Assembly (NCBI GenBank): GCA_024345305.1
Contig: BRON01000007.1
Location: 1,178,001-1,242,000, forward strand
Direction of reading: 5' to 3'
DNA: 64,000 bases
Origin: Mrakia gelida
Taxonomy: Eukaryota; Basidiomycota; Tremellomycetes; Cystofilobasidiales; Mrakiaceae
This document shows, one piece after another, positions 33,761 through 45,678 of the stretch. Under the pieces are notes generated by a model. It worked only from the letters and a program-made list of their open reading frames with translations. It was not told the DNA's origin and did no database searches. Made by a program: the position numbers and the translations under genes. The number at the start of each line of letters is the position of its first letter. Position 1 is the stretch's first letter.

Positions 33761-34883
33761 TCACTTCTCTTCCTTCGCAAACCAGGTGTTCCACCAATGC
33801 TGGTCCTTCTTGGGATCTGGAGGGTACATGGGGATCTCGATCTTCCCGTCCACGACGTCGAACAGATGCTGAGCTTCCTGCTTCGCGATGAGCTCCCTCT
33901 CCTCCGGTCCTGCCTTCCTCCATCGTGCGTTGGCTGCTGCGGCTCGGTTCCACTGTTCGGCCATCTTGTTTTCGATGTTGTAGTCGATAGGGTTGTCGCT
34001 GAAGGTTTGGTCGGCGGCTTGATGCCATTTGTAGAGGGCCTGTGAGAAAACAGCGGGAGGGGAGGGACGGAGGGGAGTCAGTATGAAGATCGAGGACTTC
34101 TTCGAACTCGAGAAATGGAAAGGGGGTGGAGCTGAGGAGTGGTAGATGCTCGTCGAGGTGCAGTCGGGGTGATATCGAGGGGAGAGGGGACGGAGGAAGG
34201 GAAGGAGATCGAGCTCAACAGCTCGAGCTCGAGCTGAACGAAGAAGAGGAAAGGAGGAGCACGGACCCAGCAAAGAACGAAGAGGAAAACGACCTCGAAC
34301 TTGAACGCCTGTGAGAACGAGCCAGCCGTAAGAACGAAGGATGGTCAGTGCTCTATACCCTTTCTTGCTCGACCTCCAACGAGCTCTTCCTTCCCATCCC
34401 ATCTCCTCCCCTCCCTCCCTCCCCATCTCGCCATCTCCCCCCACACTCCTTCCCCCCCCCTTCCTCCCTCTCATCTCAACCCCAACTCACCAAAGGTTTC
34501 CACCCCTGCTTATCCGTATAAAACCATCCTCCGTAGTTAAGTCTCGAAACATGATGAGCGATCTTCTCTCCCAGACTCATCCCTTCCGTCGAGCCCGCTC
34601 CTCCTCCAAGCGTCTCGAACCCAACCTTCCTCGCAGACCCAGGGCGAGACGTCGCCCAGGGATGGAGTCCCGTAGAGGAAGGGTTTCGAATGGGAGTGGG
34701 AGGACGAGGTTTGGGTGTGTAGGGTTGGTAGGTCGTTGGGAAGGGAGAGCGAGGAGGGGGTGGGGATCTGGGAGGCGGAGGAGCGGTGGTTTGGGAGCGA
34801 TGTTGGAGAGGGAGGAGGAGGAGGGTTCTTGGGCTGAGGAGGGGAGAGGGACGAAGGAGGGTGGAGGAGAGGGGGGAGAGCAT
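33761..34883 (-). CDS. Probable mitochondrial single-span membrane protein, unknown function
   Basis: Start 34881-34883. The N-terminus MLSPLSSTLLRPSPLLSPRT is rich in Ser, Leu and Arg without acids, like a matrix-targeting presequence, and is followed by a Pro-rich linker. Then GMSLGEKIAHHVSRLNYGGW and FYTDKQGWKPL, and after an intron a short hydrophobic segment FKFEVVFLFVLCW that could span a membrane. The last exon reads ALYKWHQAADQTF, NIENKMAEQWNRAAAANARW and ends YPPDPKKDQHWWNTWFAKEEK before the stop at 33761-33763. One intron has a GTCCGT donor. The layout resembles small respiratory-complex or inner-membrane assembly proteins, but I cannot name a family. Confidence 0.75.
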
Positions 34884-35221
34884 GGATGGAGGAGCTGGGA
34901 GAGGTGCTGAAGCGACCCTTGATGGTTGAAGGGCAAGAAAGGAGGGAGGAGGGAAGGAGAGTCGAAGCTGACAGGGAGCGGAGAGCCCTCCCGCGTTGCC
35001 GGTCGCTTAATTTTCTTTTTCGAGAAGGTTTTCCTACCGAGAGTGGTCTGGCAATTGAGCGAAGTGGGCTGAGGAGATCGTGGTCGCGAAGTTTCCACTC
35101 GGGCAGCGGCCTCGAGACTCGGAGAGAAGATCTGCTTCGCCAGTCGCGTCTCAGTCCCTGATTCACTTCATCCTCTCCTTGCTCGATCCTCGAAAGACTG
35201 AGAGATAGACAAACATAAAGA
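34884..35221. other. Intergenic region between RCL1 3' end and the mitochondrial protein gene
   Basis: 338 bp; presumably the promoter of the minus-strand gene at 33761-34883 and the RCL1 terminator. Nothing specific is seen. Confidence 0.35.
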
Positions 35222-36734
35222 TTACGCCACACCCTTCGAGACGTTACTATGTCCGATACCCAGACAACTAAGCTGGTACTCCTGTGGCGGAGGAGGTCCA
35301 TCCTCCGACGCGTTCGACGACGGTATCGGCGTGATCTTGAAGGTGGTCGAGAAGAACGCTCGGATGTCTCGAAGGAGTTGTATCCTGCGATTCGAAGAGA
35401 AGCGAGAGGCAGGAAGTCAGTTTCTCAGGTCGCAGTCGTCCCATCGACAGAGGGGCGAACGAAAGACGCGAAAGGCGAAAGCTCGACGAAAGGACTCACG
35501 AATTCGCACTCAGCTCTCCCAACCTCACCCTCCCCACATCCTCACTTCCCAACACCATCCCCAGCAGCACAATCCCCTGTCCCCACTCTCCAACACATCC
35601 TCCCTTCCTAATCTCCGTCAACAACGCTGCCGCCGCCGCTCGTCCGACATCCTCTGGCGTCTCCGTGACTCCCTTCTGGTATCCGACTTCCGAGCAGTGC
35701 ATGGCTCCCGAGGTGGAGAGGGAGATGAGGGAGAGGGCGTAACCGGGGGAGAGACCTGATTCGAGGGATTTGTAAGGGTCGGTGTAGATGTAGATGTCGG
35801 GGAGGAGGGGGTTGAGGAGGGATCGAGAGGATTCGACGAGACGGTTGGAGAATTGGGGGGAGACTCGGACGGAGTGGCTGATAGGTTTTGAAGTTACAGT
35901 GACGATGAGATAGAGGTCAGCCGGAGCTCAAGGCCGAGCAAAGCAAGACGAAGGTGAACGAGAAGGACGAAAGAGAGAGAAAGAAAGCTGAACTCACGCG
36001 ACACCTCTCACTCGCCTCACCCTTCCAGGCTCCACAAAGTTCAACGTCTTCACAGTCCTCACCACCGGGCACTTGAAAACGACCTCCCCACCACCTAACG
36101 GCTCCGCACCCCTCTTGAGGATCTTGAGCTCCAGTCCATCCAAAGGAGCGAACAGCTGCATCGTCGGCAGCAGGTACGTCCGCACCAGATCCACTCCGAG
36201 ATCCTTCCCTCCCGTGGTGATTCCCTTCAGCTTGACGGTGAGATCCTTCTTCCCCCAGATTCCGAGTTGAGCGAGAGGTTCGAGGAAGTATCCTACGGAG
36301 CGAGAGAGGGGGCAGTCGTGCTCGATGAATCCTCCGAGCAGAATTCCTGGTCGAAAGAGGACGGAGGTACCGGTGTAGGAGATTTCGAGATGGGTTCCGT
36401 TCGTGAGTTTCGAGAGGAGTCGGAGGAAGGAGATCTCGTAGTCTGTAGAATACAAGGAGCAGCGGGAGGGGCGAAGGAAGGAAAGGGAGGAGAGAGGAGG
36501 AAGGGAAGGACAGGTGAGCTCGTTGAGCTTCAGGTTTTGCAAGAGCTCCTGATGAAGGAGGAGGAAGATTTGCTCACCTCGAAGACCTGGTTCGGCATCG
36601 TCGCTCCTGATTGAGTCGATCCTGACGGATTTCCCACTGATGAGACTCATGACGAGCCGTTGTCGGAGGTGGTTGTGTCCAGTGAACCGAACGAGGGAGG
36701 GATTGGGCGTCGACGTCGACGGAGCTGAGGACAT
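35222..36734 (-). CDS. RCL1: RNA 3'-terminal phosphate cyclase-like protein, 18S rRNA processing
   Basis: Nucleolar U3 processome component needed for pre-rRNA cleavage at A2; a catalytically inactive relative of RNA cyclase. Start 36732-36734 (MSSAPSTSTPNPSLVRFTGH), then HLRQRLVMSLISGKSVRID, DYEISFLRLLSKLTNGT, YTGTSVLFRPGILLGG, HDCPLSRSVGYFLEPL, KGITTGGKDLGVDLVRT, LKILKRGAEPLGGGEVVF and GRVRRVRGVA. After an intron: VSPQFSNRLVE, DIYIYTDPYKSLESGLSPGY, LLGMVLGSEDVG. The final exon has FKITPIPSS and ends GHSNVSKGVA* (35222-35224), matching the family C-terminus. Few introns. Divergent from the Zn2Cys6 gene. Confidence 0.93.
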
Positions 36735-37320
36735 CCTGGTAGAGCTCTGAAAGTCTCGAAGACTAGAGAGTTGAGGGGAGGCGAGGGGGAGGGAGAAGGG
36801 GAGGAGGAGAGTGGGAGGTCTAGAAGTGTCGTTGAAGGGTCGAGTGTAGTTAAAGGTCAAGAAGGGAGGGAAGGAGCTTCGAAGCTGAAATTCTTTGACG
36901 ACCTCACTTCCTCCTCCTCCCTTCCCGAACATCATAGTCGGATATAGCGAGAAAGCCAGGTTGAAGATCTTTCGAGCTCAGAAGATTCCTTGCATGTCTC
37001 GAGGTCGAAAATCTTCTCGGAAAGCTGAGTTTCGTTTGGCTCCTCCCTCGCTCGAGGCGACCTCGCGTCCGTTCCTCTTCCTCTCCCCTCTCCGCGAGCC
37101 GCTTCCCTCAAGATTGCCTCTCGGGAGCGAAGAAGGCTCAAAGAGTAGAATCCCCATACATGTCAAGCCTGAATTCTGGCAAAGTTTGTCACTTTGAGCT
37201 CGCCGGGCATCTTGTCCTTCTCGACCGAGCTCGCCAGAAGGAGGCGAAGCTCGTCGCTCTTCGTGTTCCCTCTTCCAACCTTAAACCATCACCAGTGCCT
37301 CTCAGACTCTTTTCTTCGAT
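36735..37320. promoter_or_regulatory. Divergent spacer between RCL1 and the Zn2Cys6 regulator
   Basis: 586 bp containing both promoters and probably the 5' UTR of the regulator. Open frames here have no support as proteins. Confidence 0.4.
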
Positions 37321-40300
37321 ATGGCCAACCAAGAGGACTCATCTCCAGATGGAGATCAGCGAAGGGGATCAGGATCGACTTCAGCAGGGGCAGGAGGGAG
37401 GGAAGATGGAGGAGCTGCTGCGAAGGGTGCTCCAGTCCTGAAGAGAGGGTCGGCATGCCTGTATTGTGAGCTTGTTTCTCATTTCTACTGCGTAGAGACC
37501 ATCTAGTAGCTGATGCTTATATTCTCACGTCGTTGTTTGGCCTTTCAGGTAGGAAGAGGAAGCTGGTGAGTCGCTGTTGTCATCTCGCTTCTCCCTCGCC
37601 AGCTCCTCCTTCTTTCCAGAGGCTCCCGAAGATCATCCTCCCTCACCTTTCTGACCTCTGAGTTTTCTCGCTCTCTTGGCTTCTCAGAAATGCACTGGCG
37701 TGATTCCGTGCCCCTTATGTGTCAGAGTGAGTGGTGCCTCTTTGCCTTTCCTCGACGGTTGAAAGCGGTCGAAGCTCACACCGCGTTCCTCCTCCTCCTC
37801 CTCCTCCCCATCCTCACCTCCCTTCCTCGTTCCTGCTTCTCACCACCCTCTTGTTTCTCCAGAGCAACATCGAGTGCACCCTGGACGATCCATTGAAACC
37901 CAGAAGCCGAATCCAGATCCTTGAGCAGAAAATCTGTGAGTCCTCGCTCTCAAAGACCCGTCGAGTTCTGAGAGCTGACCTCGACCACTCTCCTTCTTGT
38001 GTCACCAGCTGAGCTGGAGAGCCAACTTAACGCCCAAGGACCTCCTCCTCCTCAACCTACCCCTTCCTCTTCATCCTTGCGACCCAACCCTCGAGAGCGA
38101 CACCCATCCTCGTCGTCCTTTCCCTACCCCAAGAGCAAACCGACGATGCGAGGAGGAGCGAGCCGGAACGTCGACGAGCAAGAAGCCTTCTCCCTCGCCT
38201 TACAGGAGCTCTTCTCAGGCAACCAAGTTCCTCAAGCGGAAGGAGGATCAATACCTCAGATGGACTCGTCGTTCTGGAACTTCGAGGGCGAACTGTCGTC
38301 GAGCAGCTTCGATTTCTCCTTGCCGTCCGAACCTCTTGATCCCAACTCCTTCCCTTCAACCACCTTCGCTTCCCAACCCTTCAACGCCACCGCTTCGACT
38401 TCCACAACTCCTCCTTCGTCGTTGCCTTCCAGCGATCAATCTTCTGGAGGCTGGGGTCCATCGTCGAGCTGGAACGGTGGATCAGGCGTCGCACCCGAGG
38501 TCCAGTGGGGAGACGGGACGATGCCTGACGGAATCGCAATGAGAGATCATCTGTTGAGTCTGTTCTACCAGAGGCGAAGGCAGTTCTCGCTAGTGCACGA
38601 CGTTTCGAGGTTCTTCAGGTTCGTTTCTTCAGCGAGGCCTTCGACGTGACGCGCTTCTTTTTGCTCACACGCGTCTCTCCCTTCTCCCTTCAGTTCGCTC
38701 GATGGACCTCCAGATCGCCGACCGGCTCCAGCTCTTCTTTTCGCCATGGTAAGCGACTGTTCTCAGAGCGCGACATCATATCCACGCGAGCTGACCTCGC
38801 TCTCCTTCAACCTCAGTACACCTGCGCTGCTCGATTCTCACCTGATCCCTCGATTCGAACTCTCGAGGACACCTTCCTCTCCCTCGCTCGCCACCACATC
38901 AACATCGGAACTGTCTTGTTCAAGGATCATCGCCTCGTACAAGTGCTGCAGGCCTCCATAGTTCTCTCGGCGTTTTCTCGTTCGTCTCTTCCCTTTTCGC
39001 CCCATCGCGTCCAATCCTCACTCGCTGACCACCTTATCTTCCTTTCTTCCGCTGCAGTGGCCTTCAAGGCAAACTACCTCGAGGGCTGGATGCAAGGAGG
39101 AGTACGTTCACATCTTCGTTCACTCGTCGTTTTGATCGCTGACGTTCTTTGCTTCTTTCCTTCAACAGACCTCGATTCGTCTTGCGGTCGCTTGTCGGCT
39201 CAACCGGATCTCAGCCATGGATATCGGTAACGCGATGGAGTGCTTCGCTCAAGGTCTACCTGTACCTCCTCCTGTTCGACAGTGGCCAGCAGCAGCTCTC
39301 CTCCCTCCTCAAGATGGAACGGAACTGGGAGAACGGATTCACGCGTTCTGGGGCGCCTTCCGTTCGTTCTGTCTCTTCTGTCACTCTTCCTCCTTCGAGT
39401 TAAACTCGAGCTGACGCCCATGCAACTTATCTTGCTTAATCCTCAGTGATGGATCAAGCCCACGCGGTCGCTATCGATCGAGTCCACCTCTCTCACGACG
39501 AGGTCGAAACGCCGTTTCCGCGACCTCTCGAGGAGTATCAACAAGTCAGTCTCAAACTACCCTTCCTCTTTGAGCACAAATCCTGCACTTAGCTGCTTTC
39601 TTCACTTCCTCGACACAGGGCACCGTCAACGAGTTTGAGCTTCGGTCAATTCAGGACATCTACTCGGACGAGCCGCGTCGAGGACCGGCTTCCCTCGGAG
39701 GAGTACTCAACGAGGCCATCGCTCTCTTCGTCGACAGCTTTACCCTTCGAAATCACTACGCTCATCCCAGTCTCCGCGCAACCTACCTCGCTCGACCTCG
39801 TCAACAGCCAGCCCCGTTCTCACCAGCATCGACGTCCTACACCAACCCTTCCTCCTCGACCGGCTCATCCACCCACACCCCTTCCCAAAGTACATCGTCG
39901 ACTCATCCTTCGGTCTACTCTCACTCCCCTCTCACGGAAGCAGGACCTCCATCGCCGAAGCCTCTCCCGGAAGCGATCGCTCGAGTCGAGAAAGCACTGA
40001 ACAACTTCATCGAACAACTTCCTGCGGAACATCGCGATCCATCTCAAGCTCAGATCGGTGGGATACCTCCTTGGACTCAGTACGTTATCCCTCTCTTCAT
40101 CAGATCCTTTCGGTATCTACCGTCAAGGGGAACTGACGTCGATGCTTCGCTTTCCCTTCTCGCAGAGACCTCATCCTCGCGCCAGATCAGGGCACAACCG
40201 ATGGTCCGAGCCCTCTCAACACCAAGATCGGAATCTCTCCAGTTCTATTCTCCCTTCACGTCATCATCCGAACGTGAGTCTGATCGCCCATCGCGCTCGA

Positions 40301-40978
40301 GAGCTCGGCCACAACGCGTCTCAAATCTGACCTCGTTCGACCTTCATTCTGATTTCAGGTCCTTCATGCTCGTCTACTCCCAAGCTTCTCTCTTCGACCC
40401 GAGATATCGACCGAAAGTCTTGGACGCTGCCAGCTCGGCCGTTCAGCTCATCCACCTCATCGTCGACATCGACTGTGAGTTTCGCGATCGTTCGTTCGTT
40501 TCCCTTCACGATTCGAAACGACGCGACCTGACCTCACTTCTCCACTCGATCTACTCTCCAGTCTCCCAACTCGACACTTGGCTCATCGTACCTTGGATCC
40601 ATCAAGCTCGAGCTCTCGCTTTCGCTGCCAAATCTCTGGCTCTCAGTGGACAGGCTGAACGTGAGTTCTGCTCGGGCGCTCGAACTCGTCGTCAAAACAA
40701 CGCTGACCCCATATCTTCGGTCAATTCAGGTGCATCCTCTTTGGTCAACGAGATCGAGGTCCTCGTACTCGCGATGCGAAGGCTGGGACAGGTGTGGAAC
40801 AGTGGGACGAACATCGCAGACAAGATGGTGAGTCCCAGCTCTCCCTTTTCTTCCCCCCCTGTTCTTTTTCTTCTTTTCTTCGCTCACTTCGTTACTTGTG
40901 ACTGACCTCTGCTCTCTCCCACCCCTTTCAAACTTCTCGCAGTCGGAGAGGATGAAGATGCTGTCGGCGGCGGACTAG
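37321..40978 (+). CDS. Zn(II)2Cys6 fungal transcription factor
   Basis: Nuclear DNA-binding regulator with a binuclear zinc cluster and a fungal-specific transcription-factor domain. Start 37321 (MANQEDSSPDGDQRRG). The zinc cluster is C-x2-C-x6-C-x5-C-x2-C-x6-C (ACLYCRKRKLKC, PCPLCVRSNIEC) and is assembled from four exons, including a 17-nt exon (37550-37566) and a 39-nt exon (37688-37726). A coiled-coil-like linker (IQILEQKISELESQL) and a Ser/Pro-rich region follow. The middle domain has DHLLSLFYQRRRQFSLVHD, LLFAMYTCAARFS, FKANYLEGW, IRLAVACRLNRI and FWGAFLMDQ; late exons give LQTSFMLVYSQASLFDP-like and HQARALAFAAKSLALSG. Stop 40976-40978. Target genes are unknown; its downstream neighbour is an HTD2-like gene, with no evident link. 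Confidence 0.92.
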
Positions 40979-41233
40979 TTCGAGTCGAGAGCGCGCGTCG
41001 TAGTTGGGTTTTTTTGCTTTCTGTAGACCCCATCTCTCTGGACAACTTTCATGAGCTTTCAGCGTGATCGTTGCACCAGTCTCACCGCTTCCACCTCCGA
41101 TAAGGATCGAAGCGAAAGTTTATATCTGCCTCCGAGAAGCGCCGACGAGCAGTCCGCGGAAGGAAACAGCTCGAGCTCACCTTCCTCCTTCCTTCCTCTC
41201 AAACCAACTCCTCCTCCCAAAGCACACTCCTAG

Positions 41234-42604
41234 ATGTTTCGACTATCCTTTTCAAGACCCATCACCTTCCCCCTCACTCGATCCTTCCCTGTTCTCCTCT
41301 CGAAAGCTCGCTATTGTGGAACTACAGCGGCTCGAAGAGATGGGGGAGGAGGAGGAACGACGTCGACCTCACCTTCCTCCATCGTCTCCCCTCCCCTCTT
41401 CGACGCCTGGAAGGCCAAGCTCCTCTCCACTCCTCCTATCATCTCATACGACGTTGCTACTCTGGAACGAGCTCGACTACTGGCCTCGACCCTTCCAACG
41501 AGGCAGCAGCTCGATCCGTTTAGCATCGAGGAAGGGTCGGCGAAAGTCGAACCGGGAGACTCTCGTTCGTCCGTCGTCTTCCATCTCAGCTCTTGCAGTC
41601 GACGAGTCGACAGCTTTTCTACCAGTTCTGATGAGCTCTCCTTCCTCACTCCACCGTAACAGTCATCATCTTCCCACCCGTCGTTCCAGAGTCACAGCTC
41701 TCTCCAGACGGATCGACCTCCTACCCTCTCCCCTCCCCTCCCCCCGCCCTCTTCAACACTCGGATGTGGGTCGGAGGCTCCTTCCACTTCTCCCATGCCC
41801 CTCTGAAGGTCGGAAGCAAGGTTCAGGAGGCCCTCAGTGTGGAGAGCGTGCTGTTGAAGAAGGCAGGAGAGCTCTGCTTCGTTGAGACGAAGAGAACGAT
41901 CTCCGAGGTCGAGGGAGGTGCTGTGGCCGTTGAGGAGCGAAGGAGGCATGTTTATAGGAACAGAGTTGCTCAAAAGAATCTATCTGGTGAGAACATAGGT
42001 CTTCGACTGATATCTGAAGGTCTGAGCTGATCGCTTTGCGTCCCATCTTCTCAGACATGATCTCCCTCCCTCCTCCTCCGCCAATCGAGATACCAACGAA
42101 GCCTGACTTCTCTTCGGCAGCCCTCCTCATCACGCCCGTAACCCTCTTCCGGTTCTCAGCTCTCACCTTCAACGCTCATCTCATCCACTACTCCCTTCCC
42201 TACTGTCGCGACGTCGAATCTCTTCCTGGTTGAGTCCTTTCGTCTTCTCGCCACCTCTGCTTCTCCAGTCGCGTCGTCAAGATCTGAACCCTCGCTGACT
42301 TCAACAACGTCTCCAATCCTCTCCCTCTCTCTCCCCAGCTCCTCTCATCCACGCTCCTCTCACCGCTCTACTCCTTCTCGACCTCGTTCGAGCGAATCTC
42401 CCGTCGTCGGACTGGAGGATCGCCAGCTTCGAGTATCGAGCCACTTCGCCTCTCGTCGCCGGGCAGAGCATTACTCTTGTAGGTAGCTGGGACTTAGACG
42501 AGAGGCATGGGAGCGAGATGAGGTCGTGTGAGGTCTGGGCTGTTGGAGACGAGGGGAAGAGGGTGGGAATGACGGGAATCGCTGTCTTGGTCCGAGGCTC
42601 TTGA
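41234..42604 (+). CDS. HTD2: Mitochondrial 3-hydroxyacyl-thioester dehydratase (HTD2 type)
   Basis: Dehydratase step of mitochondrial type II fatty-acid synthesis (lipoate precursor supply). Start 41234: MFRLSFSRPITFPLTRSFPV is basic and non-acidic, fitting a presequence. Next come FDAWKAKLLSTPPIISYDV and, across a GTTCGT-donor intron at about 41560, PGDSLIIFPPVVPESQL; then MWVGGSFHF, CFVETKRTI and the hot-dog signature FRFSALTFNAHLIHYSLPY with the Asn and His positions of the active site; HAPLTALLLLDL and a C-terminal CEVWAVGDEGK. Stop 42602-42604. Domain order matches fungal Htd2 and the related N-terminal MaoC-like enzymes; a mesaconyl-CoA hydratase-like role is the main alternative. Confidence 0.85.
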
Positions 42605-43019
42605 TATCATGAGTGAGTGCTTCTTTTTCGTCTCTGATGCAGGCGAGGAGATGTAGATAATGATTTGAGAATCTTGGACCAATGTTTTACCGACCAGCAG
42701 CTTCCCAAATGAGCCGTCAGTTCGATTGAAAGACGCGTCGAGCTCTCAAATTCGCACGGCCGAAGCTCATCGACATCTGAGATCCGAGGTGATTCCGCCT
42801 CGTATCTAGACACCTGCGATTCCTGGAGCCTGATTTTTTGCTTTCGACACAAATTCTCTGCATCAGTTCGATCCTCAAACAACAGAGAGCGAGCGACCTG
42901 CTCGGTCCGCCCTTCAACCCATCTGACCTTGTTTTCCTTTCTCCTCGCCGGACCGTTCAGTCTTTTCGAGAAGGAAGGCGCACCCTCGCCCGTTCAACCA
43001 TCAACCACTACCATCAACG
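42605..43019. other. Intergenic region before the pectinesterase
   Basis: 415 bp with the pectinesterase promoter. An AGACGCGTCGAGCTC element lies near 42732. No gene is seen. Confidence 0.4.
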
Positions 43020-45135
43020 ATGCGACTCTCCCTCTTCCTCCTCCCCTTCCTAGGATCTCTCGTGGTTGCCGTCCCTTCTCGTCGAGTTCAGAAATGGGAT
43101 CGAACGTCCCCCACGTCCTCAAAGGACTTGATCGTTCGATCTCCTCCTCTCTCGACCTCGGAATATTCCAACATCTCTTCAGCTGTAGATGCGCTCGGCG
43201 CCATTGGAGGCTCAATCTTCGTATTCCCTGGAGGTGAGTCGGAGCAGTCTCAACAAGTCATTTGAGACGAAGCGCTGACCTTGACGCGTCCTTTCGCCCC
43301 GTTCTCGCAGTCTACCACGAGCAGGTATTCCTTCAGTCCACCTACGGTCCTATCAGTATCCAAGGCTACACGGAGAACGGTCGAGACTGTGAGCACTCTG
43401 AGCTTCGAGTCGCGCGACGACATCCTCCTGATCGTCGCGTCTCTCCCACCGTCCCTCAGATCACGATAACGAAGTCACCATCTCCTACGGACTCAAGTGA
43501 GCTCATTTTGTGCTCGATCTGATTCACGATACGAACTGACTGTCTTTCGTTCTACAGCGCGGGAGTCGCAGGTTCGAACGACAAGTCGGGAACCGTTCGA
43601 GCCAGTTCGGCGAACGTAAAGCTATACAACCTCAAGTAAGTGACCCACCTCGCTTCGCTTTGCTGCACGAAGCTAATATAGACCTTCTCCGACAGCATCG
43701 AGAACACCTATGGCCACTTCGCTCAAGGTGAGAATCTCAACGGATCGCATCGTCGAACGAGGCCGATCTTGCGTCGCCTCCTTCTCCAGGTTGCCAGTGC
43801 CAGGCTATCGCTCTTTCAGCTCAGGCAGAGCGACAAGGATTTTACGGGTTGTCCTTGACTGGTTACCAAGATAGTGAGTGCTGCGAAAAGAGCGAAGACG
43901 AACACGAAGACCTGACCGCTCCTTTCGACCTTTAGCTCTTCTCGCGAACCGGGGAGCCGCTATCTATGCGAAGTCCGCCATCAGCGGAGCCGTTGGTAAG
44001 TCCATTGCTCCCCTCTCTCCCTGCGACTACGAGCGAGCTGCTGACTGTGTTCACCTGCTCGCAGACTTCATCTTCGGTGAGTCGAACGCGTCGACTCGCT
44101 TCTCGTTCTGCCCAGACTCACTCTCCCTTCTCCCTCTTCGCGTCGCAGGCCAGTACTCGCCTTCTTGTGAGTAGAATCTTGTCCTCCCACGTACGAAGTC
44201 CAGACCTGACAACTCGATTCGTCTTGCCCTTCGCAGACTTCTACAGTCCGTTCCCTCTCTCGTCGTCTCTGCTCCCCTCTCGTCTTCGATACTGACTTAC
44301 TCGCCCTTTCTTGCTCTCAAAATTAGGCTCCGACATTATCACCACCTCTATGGGAGCGATCACAGCACCAGGACGACTCACAAACGACTCTGCTCAGCTT
44401 TAGTTCGTTTCGTTTCCCGCGCGTCTCCTTTGCCGCGAGCTGACCACCCTCCTCCGCTTCAACTTCTCAGTGTTTTCGACGAGTGCAACATCATCGCTTC
44501 TCCAACGGCCGCTGCCAACACCACAGGAGGAACTGTACTCGGTCGACCGTGGAAGGAGTTCGGACGAGTGGTTTTCAGGGATTCCTGGCTCGGAGATCAT
44601 CTCTCGGTTCGCAGCTTTGTCTCGTCCCCCCTTCGCTCTTCGATAACTCAGCTGGATGTTTTGTGTTTCTTTACAGCCTGCCGGATGGACTCAGTGGAAC
44701 AACGCGACTCCTAACGTGGCGCAATCCATCCTCGCTGAGTACAAGGTGAGCTCGACCTCCTATTCTCTCATCCCATACTCTCTCTCTCTCCTCGGACTCA
44801 CCTCTGATCTACTTCGATCTTCCTCAGACTCACGGTCCAGGATCCTACGAAGCGAACGCTGCGGCTCGAGCTCGTGAGTCAATCGATGTCCGCGTCTTCG
44901 TCCGAATCTCGACGCGCTGAACTCTTGTCTGCCGTTCTTTTCTCGTCCGAAGCTTTCGCCAAGCTTCTCACCAAGGATCAAGCCAAAGCGTACACTATCG
45001 ACAAGGTCAGTCTTCATCTCGTTGAATCTCGCTTCGCCTGGTCGACGCGACTGACATCTTGTTTTCTTCTTTCAGGTCCTCGGCTCGGATTACCAGACCT
45101 GGGTTGACCTCGAGTACGCTTCTGGAGCCGACTAG
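43020..45135 (+). CDS. Secreted pectin methylesterase (CE8)
   Basis: Removes methyl esters from homogalacturonan in plant cell walls. Start 43020; MRLSLFLLPFLGSLVVAVPS is a signal peptide. Then YSNISSAVDALGAIGGSIFV, FPGVYHEQVFL, YGPISIQGYTENGRDY, NLNIENTYGHFAQGCQCQAI, YGLSLTGYQDTLLANRG (catalytic Gln/Asp region), ISGAVDFIFG (second catalytic Asp) and GGTVLGRPWKEFGRVVFRDS with the active-site Arg, then AGWTQWNN near the end. Stop 45133-45135. About 14 introns; just after VDFIFG are an 18-nt exon (44149-44166) and a 9-nt exon (44237-44245) giving QYSPSYFYSS before DIITT. It suggests a plant-associated life style. Confidence 0.94.
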
Positions 45136-45678
45136 CTCGACTGATATCTTTCTATGTATGGGATCTACTCGCTCCTCAGTCGACTCCGAAGGGAAGAACG
45201 AACGCCAAAGGCGCGGCGACGCGTCTTGAGTCTCGGGACGGGGCGTCTTACGCCTCCGAGAAGATGATCTCGCTCGCATGAATGACGGAGGGCGAGAGGA
45301 AGAAGTCCTGTAGTTTTGGATTTCTCCGCAACTTCGCTTGCGAGTGGCAGTCGAGCGAGAAGGCGTCGAGCGTCGTCGCTCATCAGCCGAGCGTCCGTCG
45401 CATCGCCCTCGTCTTCCATGAGCAATCCTTCCCAATCAAGAAGCCTTGCTTTCCATACGGCTGTTTCGTCCAACTTCGACGAAAACATGTCCAACAACGT
45501 CCAAAGATTCCATCCAGCTTCTATTCTCTCGCTCAGCGTCGCTCTCGTCCCTCGTCGACTTCTTGACCTCTTCTGCCCTTCAACACCCACCCTCGCCTCA
45601 TCTTCGCTTCCTCCTCCTCCATTCTCCCCTCCCCCTTCGCCACTCGATCCATCTTCCATCGCAGGGACCGAAAACCTG
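45136..45678. other. Intergenic region before the F-box-like gene
   Basis: 543 bp. The frame of the downstream gene stays open back to an ATG at 45316, so part of this may be coding. A GCGACGCGTC element lies near 45220. Confidence 0.4.

Noticed and set aside
37321..45135. Regulator, dehydratase and pectinesterase as one plant-biomass gene cluster
   Set aside because: Only the pectinesterase is biomass-related; HTD2 serves mitochondrial lipid synthesis and the regulator has no visible link.
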